DNA from: Candidatus Mycalebacterium zealandia
GTDB lineage: Bacteria; Desulfobacterota_D; UBA1144; Nemesobacterales; Mycalebacteriaceae
Direction: 5' to 3'
DNA: 64,000 bases
Assembly: GCA_014075295.1 (NCBI GenBank)
Contig: CP046180.1
Span: forward strand, 186,001-250,000
Shown here: in pieces, positions 34,695-43,363 of the stretch
Numbering within the stretch: the first letter of the stretch is position 1
Layout: every line of letters starts with the position of its first letter
Notes under the pieces: model-generated
What the model was told of the DNA's origin: nothing
Database searches by the model: none
The model's input: the letters and a program-made list of their open reading frames with translations, nothing else
Translations under genes and position numbers: made by a program

Positions 34695-36274
34695 AACAGG
34701 GCGCGAAATCCGGAAGGTTCTCTTTCGGCGGCGAGGCGTATTCTTGGCTCACGGGAATCGCGCTTATGATATCGCTTCTGATGATAGCGGGATTGCTGTT
34801 TCTGGTCGCCTCAAAAGGGCTCGGATTTTTCTGGCCTTCTCAGGTAGCCAAGGCGACACTGGCGGACGGAAGCGCACTTTTCGGGCAGTTTGCCGGAAGC
34901 AAACAGACTGACTCCGGCGACCTCACAAGGTTCAAGGTCGGCAACAGAGACATTTACGGGCTCGCGTTCCGCTGGGTTTCGGATGACGAGATAACCGCCG
35001 TTGAGTATCCGGCTTCGGTGTTCGTTATTCAGAGGTGGGAATGGGGAGACATGATAGGCGAAGTGAAGGAGATTCGCGAGAATGGAAAAACGGTTGCCAC
35101 GGCGGCGGACATGGAAATTCTGAACCGTTTTCTCGCCTCCGCGCGCGATTTGCGCAACAAGGTTGCGCATATAGCGCTTTCGGAAGTTGACGACATAATC
35201 CATGAGACTGAAAAAATTGAGAAGCGCGTAAGACGGAAAGGCGAAACCCCGGAGCTAATGGCGCGGCTTTCAAAACTTGTCGGGCAATACCGCGAAAAAG
35301 AGGCGGAGCTGGAAACGCTTTACGCCCGTATGGATGAAAACACGGTTGTTATTGTTACGGCGGAGGGGCATGAAAAAGAGGTTTCATTCGGCGGCATAGA
35401 GCGGATGTACGCCCCGAACTCAATGGGATTTTTCTCAAAAGCCGGGCTTTACGCCAAAAAATTCTGGACTTTCGTCTCCGCCGAGCCGCGCGAGGCCAAC
35501 ACCGAGGGTGGAGTCGCGCCCGCGATTTTCGGCACCGTGATTATGGTGATTCTTATGAGCGTGATGGTTATGCCGCTGGGCGTTCTCGCCGCGCTCTATT
35601 TAAGCGAGTATTCAAAGAAAGGGACTTTTGTAAGAATTGTAAGAATTTGCGTCAACAATCTTGCGGGGGTTCCGTCAATTGTTTTCGGTGTTTTCGGGCT
35701 CGGATTTTTTGTTTACGGAATCGGAGGACTCATAGATTCGGTCTTTTTCTCCGAAGCCCTTCCCGCTCCCACCTTCGGCACGGGAGGGGTTTTGTGGGCG
35801 TCCCTCACGCTTGCCCTGCTCACCGTTCCGGTCGTTATAGTTTCAACGGAAGAGGGGCTTTCACAGGTTCCCAAAAACATGCGCGAGGGTTCACTTGCGC
35901 TCGGGGCGACAAAGTTTGAAACCATCTGGAAGGTGGTTCTGCCCGCCGCCCTGCCGGGCGTTATGACGGGGCTCATACTCGCGGTCGCGCGCGCCGCCGG
36001 GGAGGTTGCCCCGCTTATGCTTACCGGTGTTGTCAAACTCGCGCCGGACGCCATAATTGACGGCAGGTTTCCGTTCCTTCACGCTGAAAGAAAGTTTATG
36101 CATCTGGGGTTTCACATATACGACGTGGGCTTTCAGTCTCCCAACGTGGAGGCGGTTAAAGACGTTGTTTACGCGACCGCATTTCTGCTTATAATTATTG
36201 TGGCGGTCTTAAATCTGGCTGCGATTTTCCTCAGAGGCAGAATTAGGGAGAGAAGATTTGGTTCCGGAATCTGA
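34691..36274 (+). CDS. pstA: Phosphate ABC transporter permease PstA with a periplasmic insertion
   Basis: The 527-residue permease has a first helix (~20-45) and a ~220-residue insertion rich in charged residues that looks alpha-helical and coiled-coil-like around 150-220 (heptads in the [15 protein letters not shown] stretch). The permease core (~275-525) has the [20 protein letters not shown] loop near residue 405. E. coli PstA has about 296 residues, so the insertion accounts for the excess. It pairs with PstC, which also has a large insertion, so the two extra domains may meet in the periplasm. Confidence 0.9.
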   Translation: MKQGAKSGRFSFGGEAYSWLTGIALMISLLMIAGLLFLVASKGLGFFWPSQVAKATLADGSALFGQFAGSKQTDSGDLTRFKVGNRDIYGLAFRWVSDDEITAVEYPASVFVIQRWEWGDMIGEVKEIRENGKTVATAADMEILNRFLASARDLRNKVAHIALSEVDDIIHETEKIEKRVRRKGETPELMARLSKLVGQYREKEAELETLYARMDENTVVIVTAEGHEKEVSFGGIERMYAPNSMGFFSKAGLYAKKFWTFVSAEPREANTEGGVAPAIFGTVIMVILMSVMVMPLGVLAALYLSEYSKKGTFVRIVRICVNNLAGVPSIVFGVFGLGFFVYGIGGLIDSVFFSEALPAPTFGTGGVLWASLTLALLTVPVVIVSTEEGLSQVPKNMREGSLALGATKFETIWKVVLPAALPGVMTGLILAVARAAGEVAPLMLTGVVKLAPDAIIDGRFPFLHAERKFMHLGFHIYDVGFQSPNVEAVKDVVYATAFLLIIIVAVLNLAAIFLRGRIRERRFGSGI

Positions 36275-36290
36275 CAAAGGATTGGAGAAT

Positions 36291-37085
36291 ATGGAAGAGA
36301 AGTTTGAATCGTTGGACAACACGAGCTTTGATTCGGTAATTGCCGAAACTAAAAACCTCTCGCTCAAATACGGCGAGGTTTTTGCTCTCAAAAACATATC
36401 AATGCGCGTTCCCCAGAATATGACAACCGCGCTCGTCGGTCCTTCGGGTTGCGGAAAATCAACCTTCCTGCGCTGTTTCAACCGCCTGAATGACCTCATA
36501 GACGATGTTTCCATTGAGGGCGAAGTTCTTGTCTCGCGCGAAAACATTTACTCTCCCGCCACTGAAATCAGTGATTTGCGCAGAAGGGTGGGAATGGTTT
36601 TTCAGAAATCAAACCCGTTCCCCTCGTCCATCTATGAAAATGTCGCCTACGGGCCGCGCATATCGGGGGTCAAGAAAAAGAGCGACCTTGACGAAATTGT
36701 GGAATCAAGTTTGCGGCAGGCGGGGTTGTGGAAGGAGGCGCGCGACCGCCTCACCGAATCCGCTTTCGCGCTTTCGGGCGGTCAACAGCAACGTCTGTGT
36801 ATAGCCCGCGCGGTGGCTGTGCGACCCGAACTTCTGCTTATGGACGAGCCGTGCAGCGCGCTTGACCCCATCGCCACCGCGAGCATTGAGGAACTTATCC
36901 GCAAACTCAAACTCAAATACACGGTGGTCATCGTAACCCACAACATGCAACAGGCGGCGCGCGTTTCCGACTACACTATGTTTATGTATATGGGCAGAAT
37001 GGTTGAATACGATGAGACGGAAAAGATATTTTTGAACCCCGCCTTGAAACAAACCGAAGATTACGTTTCAGGTAAATTCGGATAA
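36291..37085 (+). CDS. pstB: Phosphate ABC transporter ATP-binding protein
   Basis: The 264-residue ATPase drives phosphate import. Walker A is [16 protein letters not shown] near residue 50, the Q-loop FQKSNPF near 105, signature [14 protein letters not shown] near 160, Walker [14 protein letters not shown] near 183 and switch His in VTHNMQQA near 217. I start at ATG 36291, which has GGAG six bases upstream; an in-frame TTG at 36258 inside pstA is rejected. It follows pstA by 16 bases and precedes phoU by 10. Confidence 0.96.
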   Translation: MEEKFESLDNTSFDSVIAETKNLSLKYGEVFALKNISMRVPQNMTTALVGPSGCGKSTFLRCFNRLNDLIDDVSIEGEVLVSRENIYSPATEISDLRRRVGMVFQKSNPFPSSIYENVAYGPRISGVKKKSDLDEIVESSLRQAGLWKEARDRLTESAFALSGGQQQRLCIARAVAVRPELLLMDEPCSALDPIATASIEELIRKLKLKYTVVIVTHNMQQAARVSDYTMFMYMGRMVEYDETEKIFLNPALKQTEDYVSGKFG

Positions 37086-37095
37086 TGGAGAACTC

Positions 37096-37752
37096 ATGAC
37101 AAGTTTACTTGGCAAAGAAATAGAGGATTTGAAAAAAACGCTTCTTGATATGATGGAGGTGGTTGATTCCATGCTTGAAAAAAGCATCGGTCTCATCCGC
37201 GACCCATCGGACTCCAAGTCCAGAATTGCGGAAATAAAGAAGATGGACGATGACGTTGATTCCAAAGAGGTGGATTTGGACGGAAAATGCGTCCGCCTGC
37301 TCAGTCTTTACGCGCCCGAAGCGGAGATGCTCCGCACCACAATCGCGGTTATGAAAATCAACAACGATGTGGAAAGAATCGGCGACCACGCGGTCAATGT
37401 TGCGCGGCTTGTCGGCAAAAGTTCGGACTTTCCGCCGCTTGCGATTCTGAATGAGGCGGCGGAGATGGGGGAAAAAGCGCTTGAGATGTTCAGAATGAGC
37501 GTTGACGCGTTCATAAACAAACGCGAAGACCTCACGCTTGAAGTGTCAAAGAAAGACGCCGAGGTTGATATGATGGAAAAGGAAATCGTGGAAGGCACGC
37601 TCCGGCACGCGGAGATGGCTCCCGAAGCCACGCCCGCCGCGACCTGCGCGATTGTTATTGCGCGGAATCTGGAAAGGGCGGCGGATTTGTCAACCAACAT
37701 CGCCGAAGACACTCACTACCTCATAACCGGCAATGTTATAAAACACTCCTGA
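37096..37752 (+). CDS. phoU: Phosphate signalling protein PhoU
   Basis: Links PstSCAB activity to PhoR, repressing the Pho response in high phosphate. The 218-residue all-helical protein shows the two three-helix PhoU repeats with the metal-binding ERIGDHAVNVA (near residue 95) and ERAADLSTNIAED (near 195) motifs. It is the last gene of the pst operon and converges on phoR with a gap of only 19 bases, which leaves no room for a strong terminator between them. Confidence 0.95.
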   Translation: MTSLLGKEIEDLKKTLLDMMEVVDSMLEKSIGLIRDPSDSKSRIAEIKKMDDDVDSKEVDLDGKCVRLLSLYAPEAEMLRTTIAVMKINNDVERIGDHAVNVARLVGKSSDFPPLAILNEAAEMGEKALEMFRMSVDAFINKREDLTLEVSKKDAEVDMMEKEIVEGTLRHAEMAPEATPAATCAIVIARNLERAADLSTNIAEDTHYLITGNVIKHS

Positions 37753-37771
37753 ATTTCTCAGGCGGACGCGT

Positions 37772-39085
37772 TCAGGTTTTCGCGCCGAAAGAAACCGTAA
37801 AAACGCTTCCGCTTCCGGGCTTGCTCTCAACTGTTATCGCTCCGCCGTGAATTTCCACCGCCTCCCGCGCTATGCTCAAACCCAGCCCGTTGCCCGCTTC
37901 GGCTATCGCGCTCTTGCCTCTGTAAAACCGCTCAAATATTCTGCCTTCCTCACCGCGCTCAATTCCCCTGCCGCTGTCGCTCACGGAAACACGCGCCCCG
38001 CCCGCCCCGCCGCTCACGCTCACGCGAACACGCGAACCCCCCGGCGAGTATTTGACCGCGTTTTCAATCAGGTTCACAAACATATTTTCAATAATCAGCC
38101 GGTCGCCGTTTATAACAATGTCCGGCTCTTCCTCAGTTTCTATGGCGATGTTTTTTCTCTCCGCCGCCGCGCTCATCAAATCCACCGCGCTCATCACCGC
38201 GTCATTCAGGTTGAACGGCAAAAAACTTTCCCTTCCGCCGCGCCGCTCCTCCAATTCAGACAGGCTTATAATGCGTCCGCACAACTTTGCGAGCCGTCCG
38301 GTGTTTCTTTCCAAAATCTGTGCGAATTTCTCCGTCTCACCGTCCGCGCCGCCGGTTATCCGCTCAACCGCGCCCATTATTGAAGTGAGCGGAGTGCGGA
38401 TTTCGTGGGAAGCGTTGGTGATAAAGTCCCTTTGCGCTTTTTCAAGTTTTTTCATCTCGGTTGAGTCAAACAGAACAAGCGTTACTTCGTCATTCCCTTC
38501 GCCGCGCGCCGCGGACGCCACATAAAAATTTTCCGCCGGATAGAGGTTTGCCACCTCGCGCCGCAGGGGCTCGTCGCCGCTTTCAAGCGCATCTTTTATA
38601 AGCCCTCTGATTTCAGGGCTGAGGATAACCTCCCAGTAGTTTCTGCCGACCATCTCACCGCTCGCGCCCAGCATTGTTTGAGCGCTTTTGTTTGCGGCGG
38701 TAACGCGTCCTTGCGCGGAAACGCACAAAACGCCTTCTCTTATCTGATTGAGAAAGACCGAAAGCCGCGCCCTTTGCTCATCGCCCGCGCGAACTCGTTT
38801 TTGAAACTCCCGCGCGGCTGTGTTGAGCGCCTTTGCCATTTCGCTTTCCCCGCCGTGTGAAAGCGGGTCGTAGCGTGCGAACTGTTTTGAAAGAAGCGTC
38901 CGGGCAAACTCGGTAACATTGCGCTCAATCGCGTCCCCTCTTCTCCGCGCCGCGATTGCAGCTCCCAGAGCCGCAAGAGCCGTGATGCCGGCGATTACAA
39001 CCGCTCCGCCGCCGGAGTCTGAATTAATGTAGGAAACCGCGCCCGCAACCGCGCACAGAAAAACTGCGCCTGCGGGAATTCTCAA
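37772..39085 (-). CDS. phoR: Phosphate regulon sensor histidine kinase
   Basis: The 437-residue kinase has two N-terminal hydrophobic segments (~4-45), a PAS domain (~110-210), HisKA with SHEIRTPLTSI near residue 230, and an HATPase domain with DSGRGI and GNGLGLSIA near the C-terminus. It should phosphorylate PhoB when phosphate is low, under PstSCAB-PhoU control. The start is TTG at 39085, forming a TTGA overlap with the phoB stop. The gene order phoB-phoR on the opposite strand to pst, and convergent with it, differs from the common single operon. Confidence 0.9.
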   Translation of the reverse strand: MRIPAGAVFLCAVAGAVSYINSDSGGGAVVIAGITALAALGAAIAARRRGDAIERNVTEFARTLLSKQFARYDPLSHGGESEMAKALNTAAREFQKRVRAGDEQRARLSVFLNQIREGVLCVSAQGRVTAANKSAQTMLGASGEMVGRNYWEVILSPEIRGLIKDALESGDEPLRREVANLYPAENFYVASAARGEGNDEVTLVLFDSTEMKKLEKAQRDFITNASHEIRTPLTSIMGAVERITGGADGETEKFAQILERNTGRLAKLCGRIISLSELEERRGGRESFLPFNLNDAVMSAVDLMSAAAERKNIAIETEEEPDIVINGDRLIIENMFVNLIENAVKYSPGGSRVRVSVSGGAGGARVSVSDSGRGIERGEEGRIFERFYRGKSAIAEAGNGLGLSIAREAVEIHGGAITVESKPGSGSVFTVSFGAKT

Positions 39086-39780
39086 TGTTCAGCCCCGGCC
39101 GTATCAAGTTTGTAGCCCACGGCGCGAACGGTTTTTATTTCAACGCCGCTGTCCGTGATTTTTTCCCGCAGATGTTTTATATGAACATCAATTGTGCGGT
39201 CATACGCGAGGCGGTCATCCGATTCGCTTTTCTTTTTGACTATCTGATCCCTGCTGAGCACCCTGCCCCGGTTTTTCGCAAGAAACTCCAGAATTCTGAA
39301 CTGTGTCGCCGTAAGGTCAATGGGTTTGCCCTTCACCGAAGCAACAAAACTTTTTCCGTCTATTTTGAGTTTTTCGATTTCAATGGCTTCGTCATCTTCG
39401 CCCGCGCTTTTTCCCCTGCGCAGAACGCTTTTAATTCTCGCGACAACCTCGCGCGTGCTGAACGGTTTTGTTATGTAGTCATCGGCTCCGATTTCAAGCC
39501 CCAGCACAACATCAATCTCGGTTGCGCGCGCGGTAACCATAATTACGGGAATGTCCGCCGTTTTTGACGAACTTTTGAGTTGTTTGCACACCTCAATTCC
39601 GTCCATTTCGGGCATCATCAAATCAAGAAGCGCCAAATCGGGCTTCACCGAACCCGTGGAAAGCAGAAACTCCCTGCCGTTGCGGAAGGTTTTTGTTTTG
39701 AATCCCTCGCTTTTGAGCGCGGAGGATAATATCTCCAGAATATCTTTTTCATCATCGATGATTGCTATTGTTTTGGACAT
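39082..39780 (-). CDS. phoB: Phosphate regulon response regulator
   Basis: The 232-residue OmpR/PhoB-family regulator has a receiver domain with phospho-acceptor Asp in LALLDLMMPEMDG near residue 53 and the conserved Lys in DYITKPFS near 104. The C-terminal winged helix (~135-228) has a recognition helix around TIDVHIKHLREKI. I start at ATG 39780 (MSKTIAIIDDE); in-frame starts slightly upstream exist. It faces an OprP-type porin across a 112-base region with TTAA-type repeats spaced by 11 bases, so it may autoregulate and control the porin. Confidence 0.92.
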   Translation of the reverse strand: MSKTIAIIDDEKDILEILSSALKSEGFKTKTFRNGREFLLSTGSVKPDLALLDLMMPEMDGIEVCKQLKSSSKTADIPVIMVTARATEIDVVLGLEIGADDYITKPFSTREVVARIKSVLRRGKSAGEDDEAIEIEKLKIDGKSFVASVKGKPIDLTATQFRILEFLAKNRGRVLSRDQIVKKKSESDDRLAYDRTIDVHIKHLREKITDSGVEIKTVRAVGYKLDTAGAEH

Positions 39781-39810
39781 GGCTCTCATCCGGCAAGTCA
39801 ATATATCCGA

Positions 39811-39826
39811 TTAACGCTTTCTTAAT
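39811..39826 (+). promoter_or_regulatory. Pho-box-like repeat between phoB and the porin gene
   Basis: TTAAC (39811-39815) and TTAAT (39822-39826) are 11 bases apart, matching the period of the pstS triple repeat. Another TTAAC lies at 39844. A clear -35/-10 pair for either divergent gene could not be fixed here. Confidence 0.5.
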
Positions 39827-39892
39827 GAGAATTTTGTGCGATGTTAACTTTCCTTTGCCACAATAACCCGCAAACGGGAGGACGTTTATAAA

Positions 39893-41143
39893 ATGAATTT
39901 TTCAAAAATTTTCTCCGCGGCGATTTTAGCCTTGTTGTTGTTGGCAATTCCCCGGCATTCATTTGCCGAATCTAAAATTGAGGGCGAAATCGGATACAAA
40001 AAAGGTCTGTATTACCAGAGCGCGGACGGAAAGTTCAAAATCAAACAGAACTTCCGCATTCAGTTCCGTGGCGACGTAATGAGCGACAATGTTGCCGGTT
40101 CAGATACCACAACCGATTTGATGGTTCGCCGTGTGAAAATGAAACTCGGCGGACACGCTTACGAAAAGTGGATTAAATGGGGCCTTCAACTTGCCGGAAG
40201 CGCGGGTCGCAGCGGCAAAGGGGAAGAGATGAAGGTTGAAGACGCCTTTATTGTTATCGCCAAAAATAAGGCGGCGGACCTGAAAATGGGAAGATTCAAG
40301 GTTTCGTATGGCCGCGAGGTTCTTAACTCCTCGTCCGCGTTGCAGTTTGTTGACCGCTCTTTTGTAAAAGAGTTCATCATTGACACAAGCAGAGGGGACG
40401 GAATTTCAGTCGGCGGAATTATGGGCAACATGATTGCCTACCGCACCGGACTGTTTCAGAGAGACGGCAAAACTTTTGACGGCGGGCGGAATGTTCTCTG
40501 GACGGGACGCGTTCAGGCGAACATCTGTTGCGGAGAGTTGAAATACTCAAGCGGAACTTTCACCGCGAGCGGCGATTACAAAATTTCGCCAAACTTCGCG
40601 AAGGTTCCGGTTTTCGCGCTAGGATTCGGCGGTTTCTACGACAGTGGCACGGACGCCGCGATTGACCGTATCGGAGCAACGGATTTAGTTGCTGGAACAA
40701 CGAGCAACGCCACGGGCGGATTCACGCTTGACCTGATTGCGAAAATACAGCGGGCTAATTTTGAAGCCGCTTTCTACTACGGAAGCACAAAAGACGTAAC
40801 TAACGCGACTTTGGGAGACGACAACACGGTCGGCGGAACGGGCGTTAATACGGACACCGCCGCGTCAACCGGCACTTTGACTCACACGGCGTATCGTATT
40901 CAGGGCGGATTTATGATGACCCCGAATTTTGAAATCGCCACGCGCTGGGCATACGCCGATTACGACACCGGCTACTCCAACAACGAATGGCGGTGGACAA
41001 CGGGTTTGAACTGGTATATCGCCGCCAAGCACCGCACGAAGGTTCAACTTGATTACACATACGGAAATGAAAAGGACGGCATTTCAAGCGGCGCGGACAA
41101 GAAGGAAAACATTTTCAGGGGACAGATTCAGATTGATCTTTAA
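39893..41143 (+). CDS. Phosphate-selective porin (OprO/OprP family)
   Basis: The 416-residue outer-membrane beta-barrel protein has a signal peptide (1-25). Its strand-rich mature part starts with KIKQNFRIQFRGDV, LMVRRVKMKLGG and KMGRFKVSYGRE, features of the OprO/OprP (porin_O_P) family. OprP in Pseudomonas is a trimeric, anion-selective channel induced by phosphate starvation. The protein ends in FRGQIQIDL, not in the classical terminal Phe. GGAGG lies 10-12 bases before the ATG. Its position facing phoB and near pst supports a role in phosphate uptake across the outer membrane. Confidence 0.87.
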   Translation: MNFSKIFSAAILALLLLAIPRHSFAESKIEGEIGYKKGLYYQSADGKFKIKQNFRIQFRGDVMSDNVAGSDTTTDLMVRRVKMKLGGHAYEKWIKWGLQLAGSAGRSGKGEEMKVEDAFIVIAKNKAADLKMGRFKVSYGREVLNSSSALQFVDRSFVKEFIIDTSRGDGISVGGIMGNMIAYRTGLFQRDGKTFDGGRNVLWTGRVQANICCGELKYSSGTFTASGDYKISPNFAKVPVFALGFGGFYDSGTDAAIDRIGATDLVAGTTSNATGGFTLDLIAKIQRANFEAAFYYGSTKDVTNATLGDDNTVGGTGVNTDTAASTGTLTHTAYRIQGGFMMTPNFEIATRWAYADYDTGYSNNEWRWTTGLNWYIAAKHRTKVQLDYTYGNEKDGISSGADKKENIFRGQIQIDL

Positions 41144-41277
41144 GAGAATTGTGAATTTATAATTCACCGTTCAAAAATTTTCCTTGAATTTTTCACCAAG
41201 TTATTATAGTTTTAACGTGAAATTGAATTGAGGTTGGTTTTGGGGAGTCGGTTTTCCCTTGCATGTTTTAAAATTGC

Positions 41278-41306
41278 TTGACACTTTTTCGGTGTTGACC
41301 TATAAT
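41278..41306 (+). promoter_or_regulatory. Perfect consensus sigma-70 promoter of the first barrel gene
   Basis: TTGACA (41278-41283), 17 bases, TATAAT (41301-41306): both hexamers and the spacing are ideal. Expected start is about 41313, giving a 55-base leader that ends in a very strong ribosome site (AAAGGAGG). The upstream part of this 224-base gap is AT-rich and has a small palindrome at 41151-41167. Confidence 0.85.
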
Positions 41307-41367
41307 GTGCGAGGATTGCGGACTCATAACAGAGCCCGCCAATTCTTTTTCAAAGGAGGTAGGAGAC

Positions 41368-43098
41368 ATGAGAAAAGCTAATTGGCTAATAATGTTTCTT
41401 TTAGCTGTGACGGTGGCTGTTCCGGCATCCGCTGTTGAGCTTAACCTGGGAGGATTTCCCAGTTATATGTCCACTAAGGCGCGTTATATTGAAAACGCGA
41501 CTTACAAGAGTGCGTCCGCGACACAGCAGGACGACAATATTTTCTTCGTGGACACAACCCTGCGAGTTACCCCTCAACTTGTTTTGAGTGATACGGTAAC
41601 CATCAGGGCTCAAGTTGACATTCTTGACAACAACATTTGGGGAGGCCAGACCGATCAATTGCTCGGCGGCGGCTCCACACTTGTAAACTCAGGTATTTCA
41701 GCAAGTGACAAGTTCAGAGGCACGATTCTTCACGGAAACACGAGCACGAACTGTCTTACTTTCGGTAATTTCTGTGCGGTTGAGCAAGACGCGGGATTTT
41801 TTAATGTCCGCATGCTTCACGCCGACATTGTTCTGCCGAATAATCTCGGATTTGTAAGAATCGGTCGCCAGCCTTTTGACTGGGGACTTGGCATTCTTGC
41901 CAACGGCGGATGGGACCCGCACAGCGACGGGGGATTTCTGGTTGACAGATTCCTGTGGCTGAAAGGTTTCTCGCTTGCGCCTGATGTTTCGCTGACGGCG
42001 ATATTCGTGTCCGACAGAATTACGCAGGGCACGGGTCTTAACACTGGCAGCGGAGACGGCTGGGACGGCGGCGCTGTTGCGTTTGTTCTTAACCACGCCA
42101 ACATGGGCGGCATCAACGCCACCTTCGGCGCATATGTGTTCCCTTACATTCATCAGGACGCTTTCATCGGCGGGTTTGGTGATCTTGACAGATTCACGCT
42201 TTACTCAGGTCTTATTGACCTGAAAGGCGACTCCTGGAAGCTCACCGGTGAGCTTCAGGGCGGATTTGGTGAAATTACGAACATACTTGGTGCGGCTGAT
42301 TCCAAAATCAAGAACGCTCTTCTGTTTGCCGTTCGCGGTGAATACATGGCTCCGACCATTGAATACCTCAATGTTATCGGTGCTGAGTTCGGATGGGCTG
42401 ACGGCGACAAGAACGACGGCAGTTGGATTGCCGGAGATGACATTGAGGGCGGAGTTATCGTCTTCAACCCGGCTTACAACCTTGACAACCTGTTGTTCAA
42501 GCACGTAATGCCGTCCATCTATCAGGACGCCAACAGCAACATTCTCGCTAGAGCGGACGCAAGCGTTCAGAACGCTTACTACACGCGTGTTTACGCGGAC
42601 ATTCCGGTTTCGCCGAGAGTTTCGTTCAAACCGCAGATTCTGGTTGCCTGGAATCAGGAAACCTCCGGTCTTATAGGGGACGGAGCGGTTGTTGGAAGCG
42701 TTGAGAACGCTTTCAGTGACGCAGTTTCCGGAGCCACATACGGCGAGGATGATTCATCTGGAGAGGGCGCCACTGGCAGGAAAACAGTTACGGCAACCCA
42801 GCCCAATAGCGATGCAAACTCCTACCTCGGAACCGAGGTTGAAGGAACGGTTACGGTTGAAATCTATCCGGGTGTCAACCTTGACATTATCGGCAGTCTT
42901 ATGGTTGCCGGTGAAGGTTTGACCGACCTTCTTGAAGCGCAGGCTTTTGCGCGGGACAACGCCGTTGCCGGCACTGCAGAACTTGCAGATGCTGACGGTG
43001 TTGCAGGCGCGATTAACACGGGTCAGAAAGCCGAGGACATCCTCTGGGGCGTTCAGACTCGCTTGGTTGTTTACATAGACGAGTTCTTCAAGAGCTAA
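41368..43098 (+). CDS. Outer-membrane beta-barrel protein of unrecognised family (paralogue A)
   Basis: The 576-residue protein has a signal peptide (1-22, cleavage after ASA). A mature part rich in alternating strands follows, with blocks FFVDTTLRVTP, IWGGQTDQLLGGGSTLVNSG (near residue 95), GFVRIGRQPFDWGLGI (near 170) and IEGGVIVFNPAY. A low-complexity acidic loop lies near residues 455-485. I start at ATG 41368, which has a strong AAAGGAGG site. The perfect promoter, strong ribosome site and barrel-like sequence suggest an abundant outer-membrane protein. I do not recognise the family; a porin or transport role is inference. A tandem paralogue follows. Confidence 0.8.
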   Translation: MRKANWLIMFLLAVTVAVPASAVELNLGGFPSYMSTKARYIENATYKSASATQQDDNIFFVDTTLRVTPQLVLSDTVTIRAQVDILDNNIWGGQTDQLLGGGSTLVNSGISASDKFRGTILHGNTSTNCLTFGNFCAVEQDAGFFNVRMLHADIVLPNNLGFVRIGRQPFDWGLGILANGGWDPHSDGGFLVDRFLWLKGFSLAPDVSLTAIFVSDRITQGTGLNTGSGDGWDGGAVAFVLNHANMGGINATFGAYVFPYIHQDAFIGGFGDLDRFTLYSGLIDLKGDSWKLTGELQGGFGEITNILGAADSKIKNALLFAVRGEYMAPTIEYLNVIGAEFGWADGDKNDGSWIAGDDIEGGVIVFNPAYNLDNLLFKHVMPSIYQDANSNILARADASVQNAYYTRVYADIPVSPRVSFKPQILVAWNQETSGLIGDGAVVGSVENAFSDAVSGATYGEDDSSGEGATGRKTVTATQPNSDANSYLGTEVEGTVTVEIYPGVNLDIIGSLMVAGEGLTDLLEAQAFARDNAVAGTAELADADGVAGAINTGQKAEDILWGVQTRLVVYIDEFFKS

Positions 43099-43153
43099 GA
43101 ACTGAAATAAATAAACTTTCCTTCAACTGACAAAGTAGAGGGAAAAACAGATT

Positions 43154-43189
43154 AAGGCGGCGTTCTTACAAAGAGTGCCGCCTTTTTTT
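43154..43189 (+). terminator. Strong intrinsic terminator after paralogue A
   Basis: AAGGCGGC (43154-43161) pairs with the GCCGCC (43177-43182) and following T residues, around a 15-base loop, then seven Ts. It separates the two barrel genes into independent transcription units. Confidence 0.88.
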
Positions 43190-43265
43190 GTAGCTTGACG
43201 GCGCGGGGAAAGAGAGGTTTGGAGCCGTGAATTTTGAGAGCGCGCGAAAGCCGGAAAACGATTTC

Positions 43266-43294
43266 TTGAAAAGTTGGCGTTTCTTTAGTAGAAT
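43266..43294 (+). promoter_or_regulatory. Promoter of the second barrel gene
   Basis: TTGAAA (43266-43271), 17 bases, TAGAAT (43289-43294). Expected start is 43300-43302, at or just inside the hairpin described next. Confidence 0.7.
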
Positions 43295-43297
43295 AGA

Positions 43298-43318
43298 CGG
43301 AAAGTTGGTGGCTTTCCG
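43298..43318 (+). promoter_or_regulatory. 5'-end hairpin in the leader of the second barrel gene
   Basis: CGGAAAG (43298-43304) and CTTTCCG (43312-43318) form a perfect 7-bp stem with a 7-base loop right at the predicted mRNA 5' end. Such 5' stems stabilise ompA-type messages; that role here is inferred. Confidence 0.5.
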
Positions 43319-43363
43319 ACTATCTAAACTTGTATTGTTAGAACGGGTTCTGGAGGATTTATA

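Noticed and set aside
41151-41167. Perfect palindrome GTGAATT-TAT-AATTCAC after the OprP-type porin
   Set aside because: It is AT-rich with no following T-run and does not sit on a promoter. It could be an operator or weak terminator, but the sequence does not decide.
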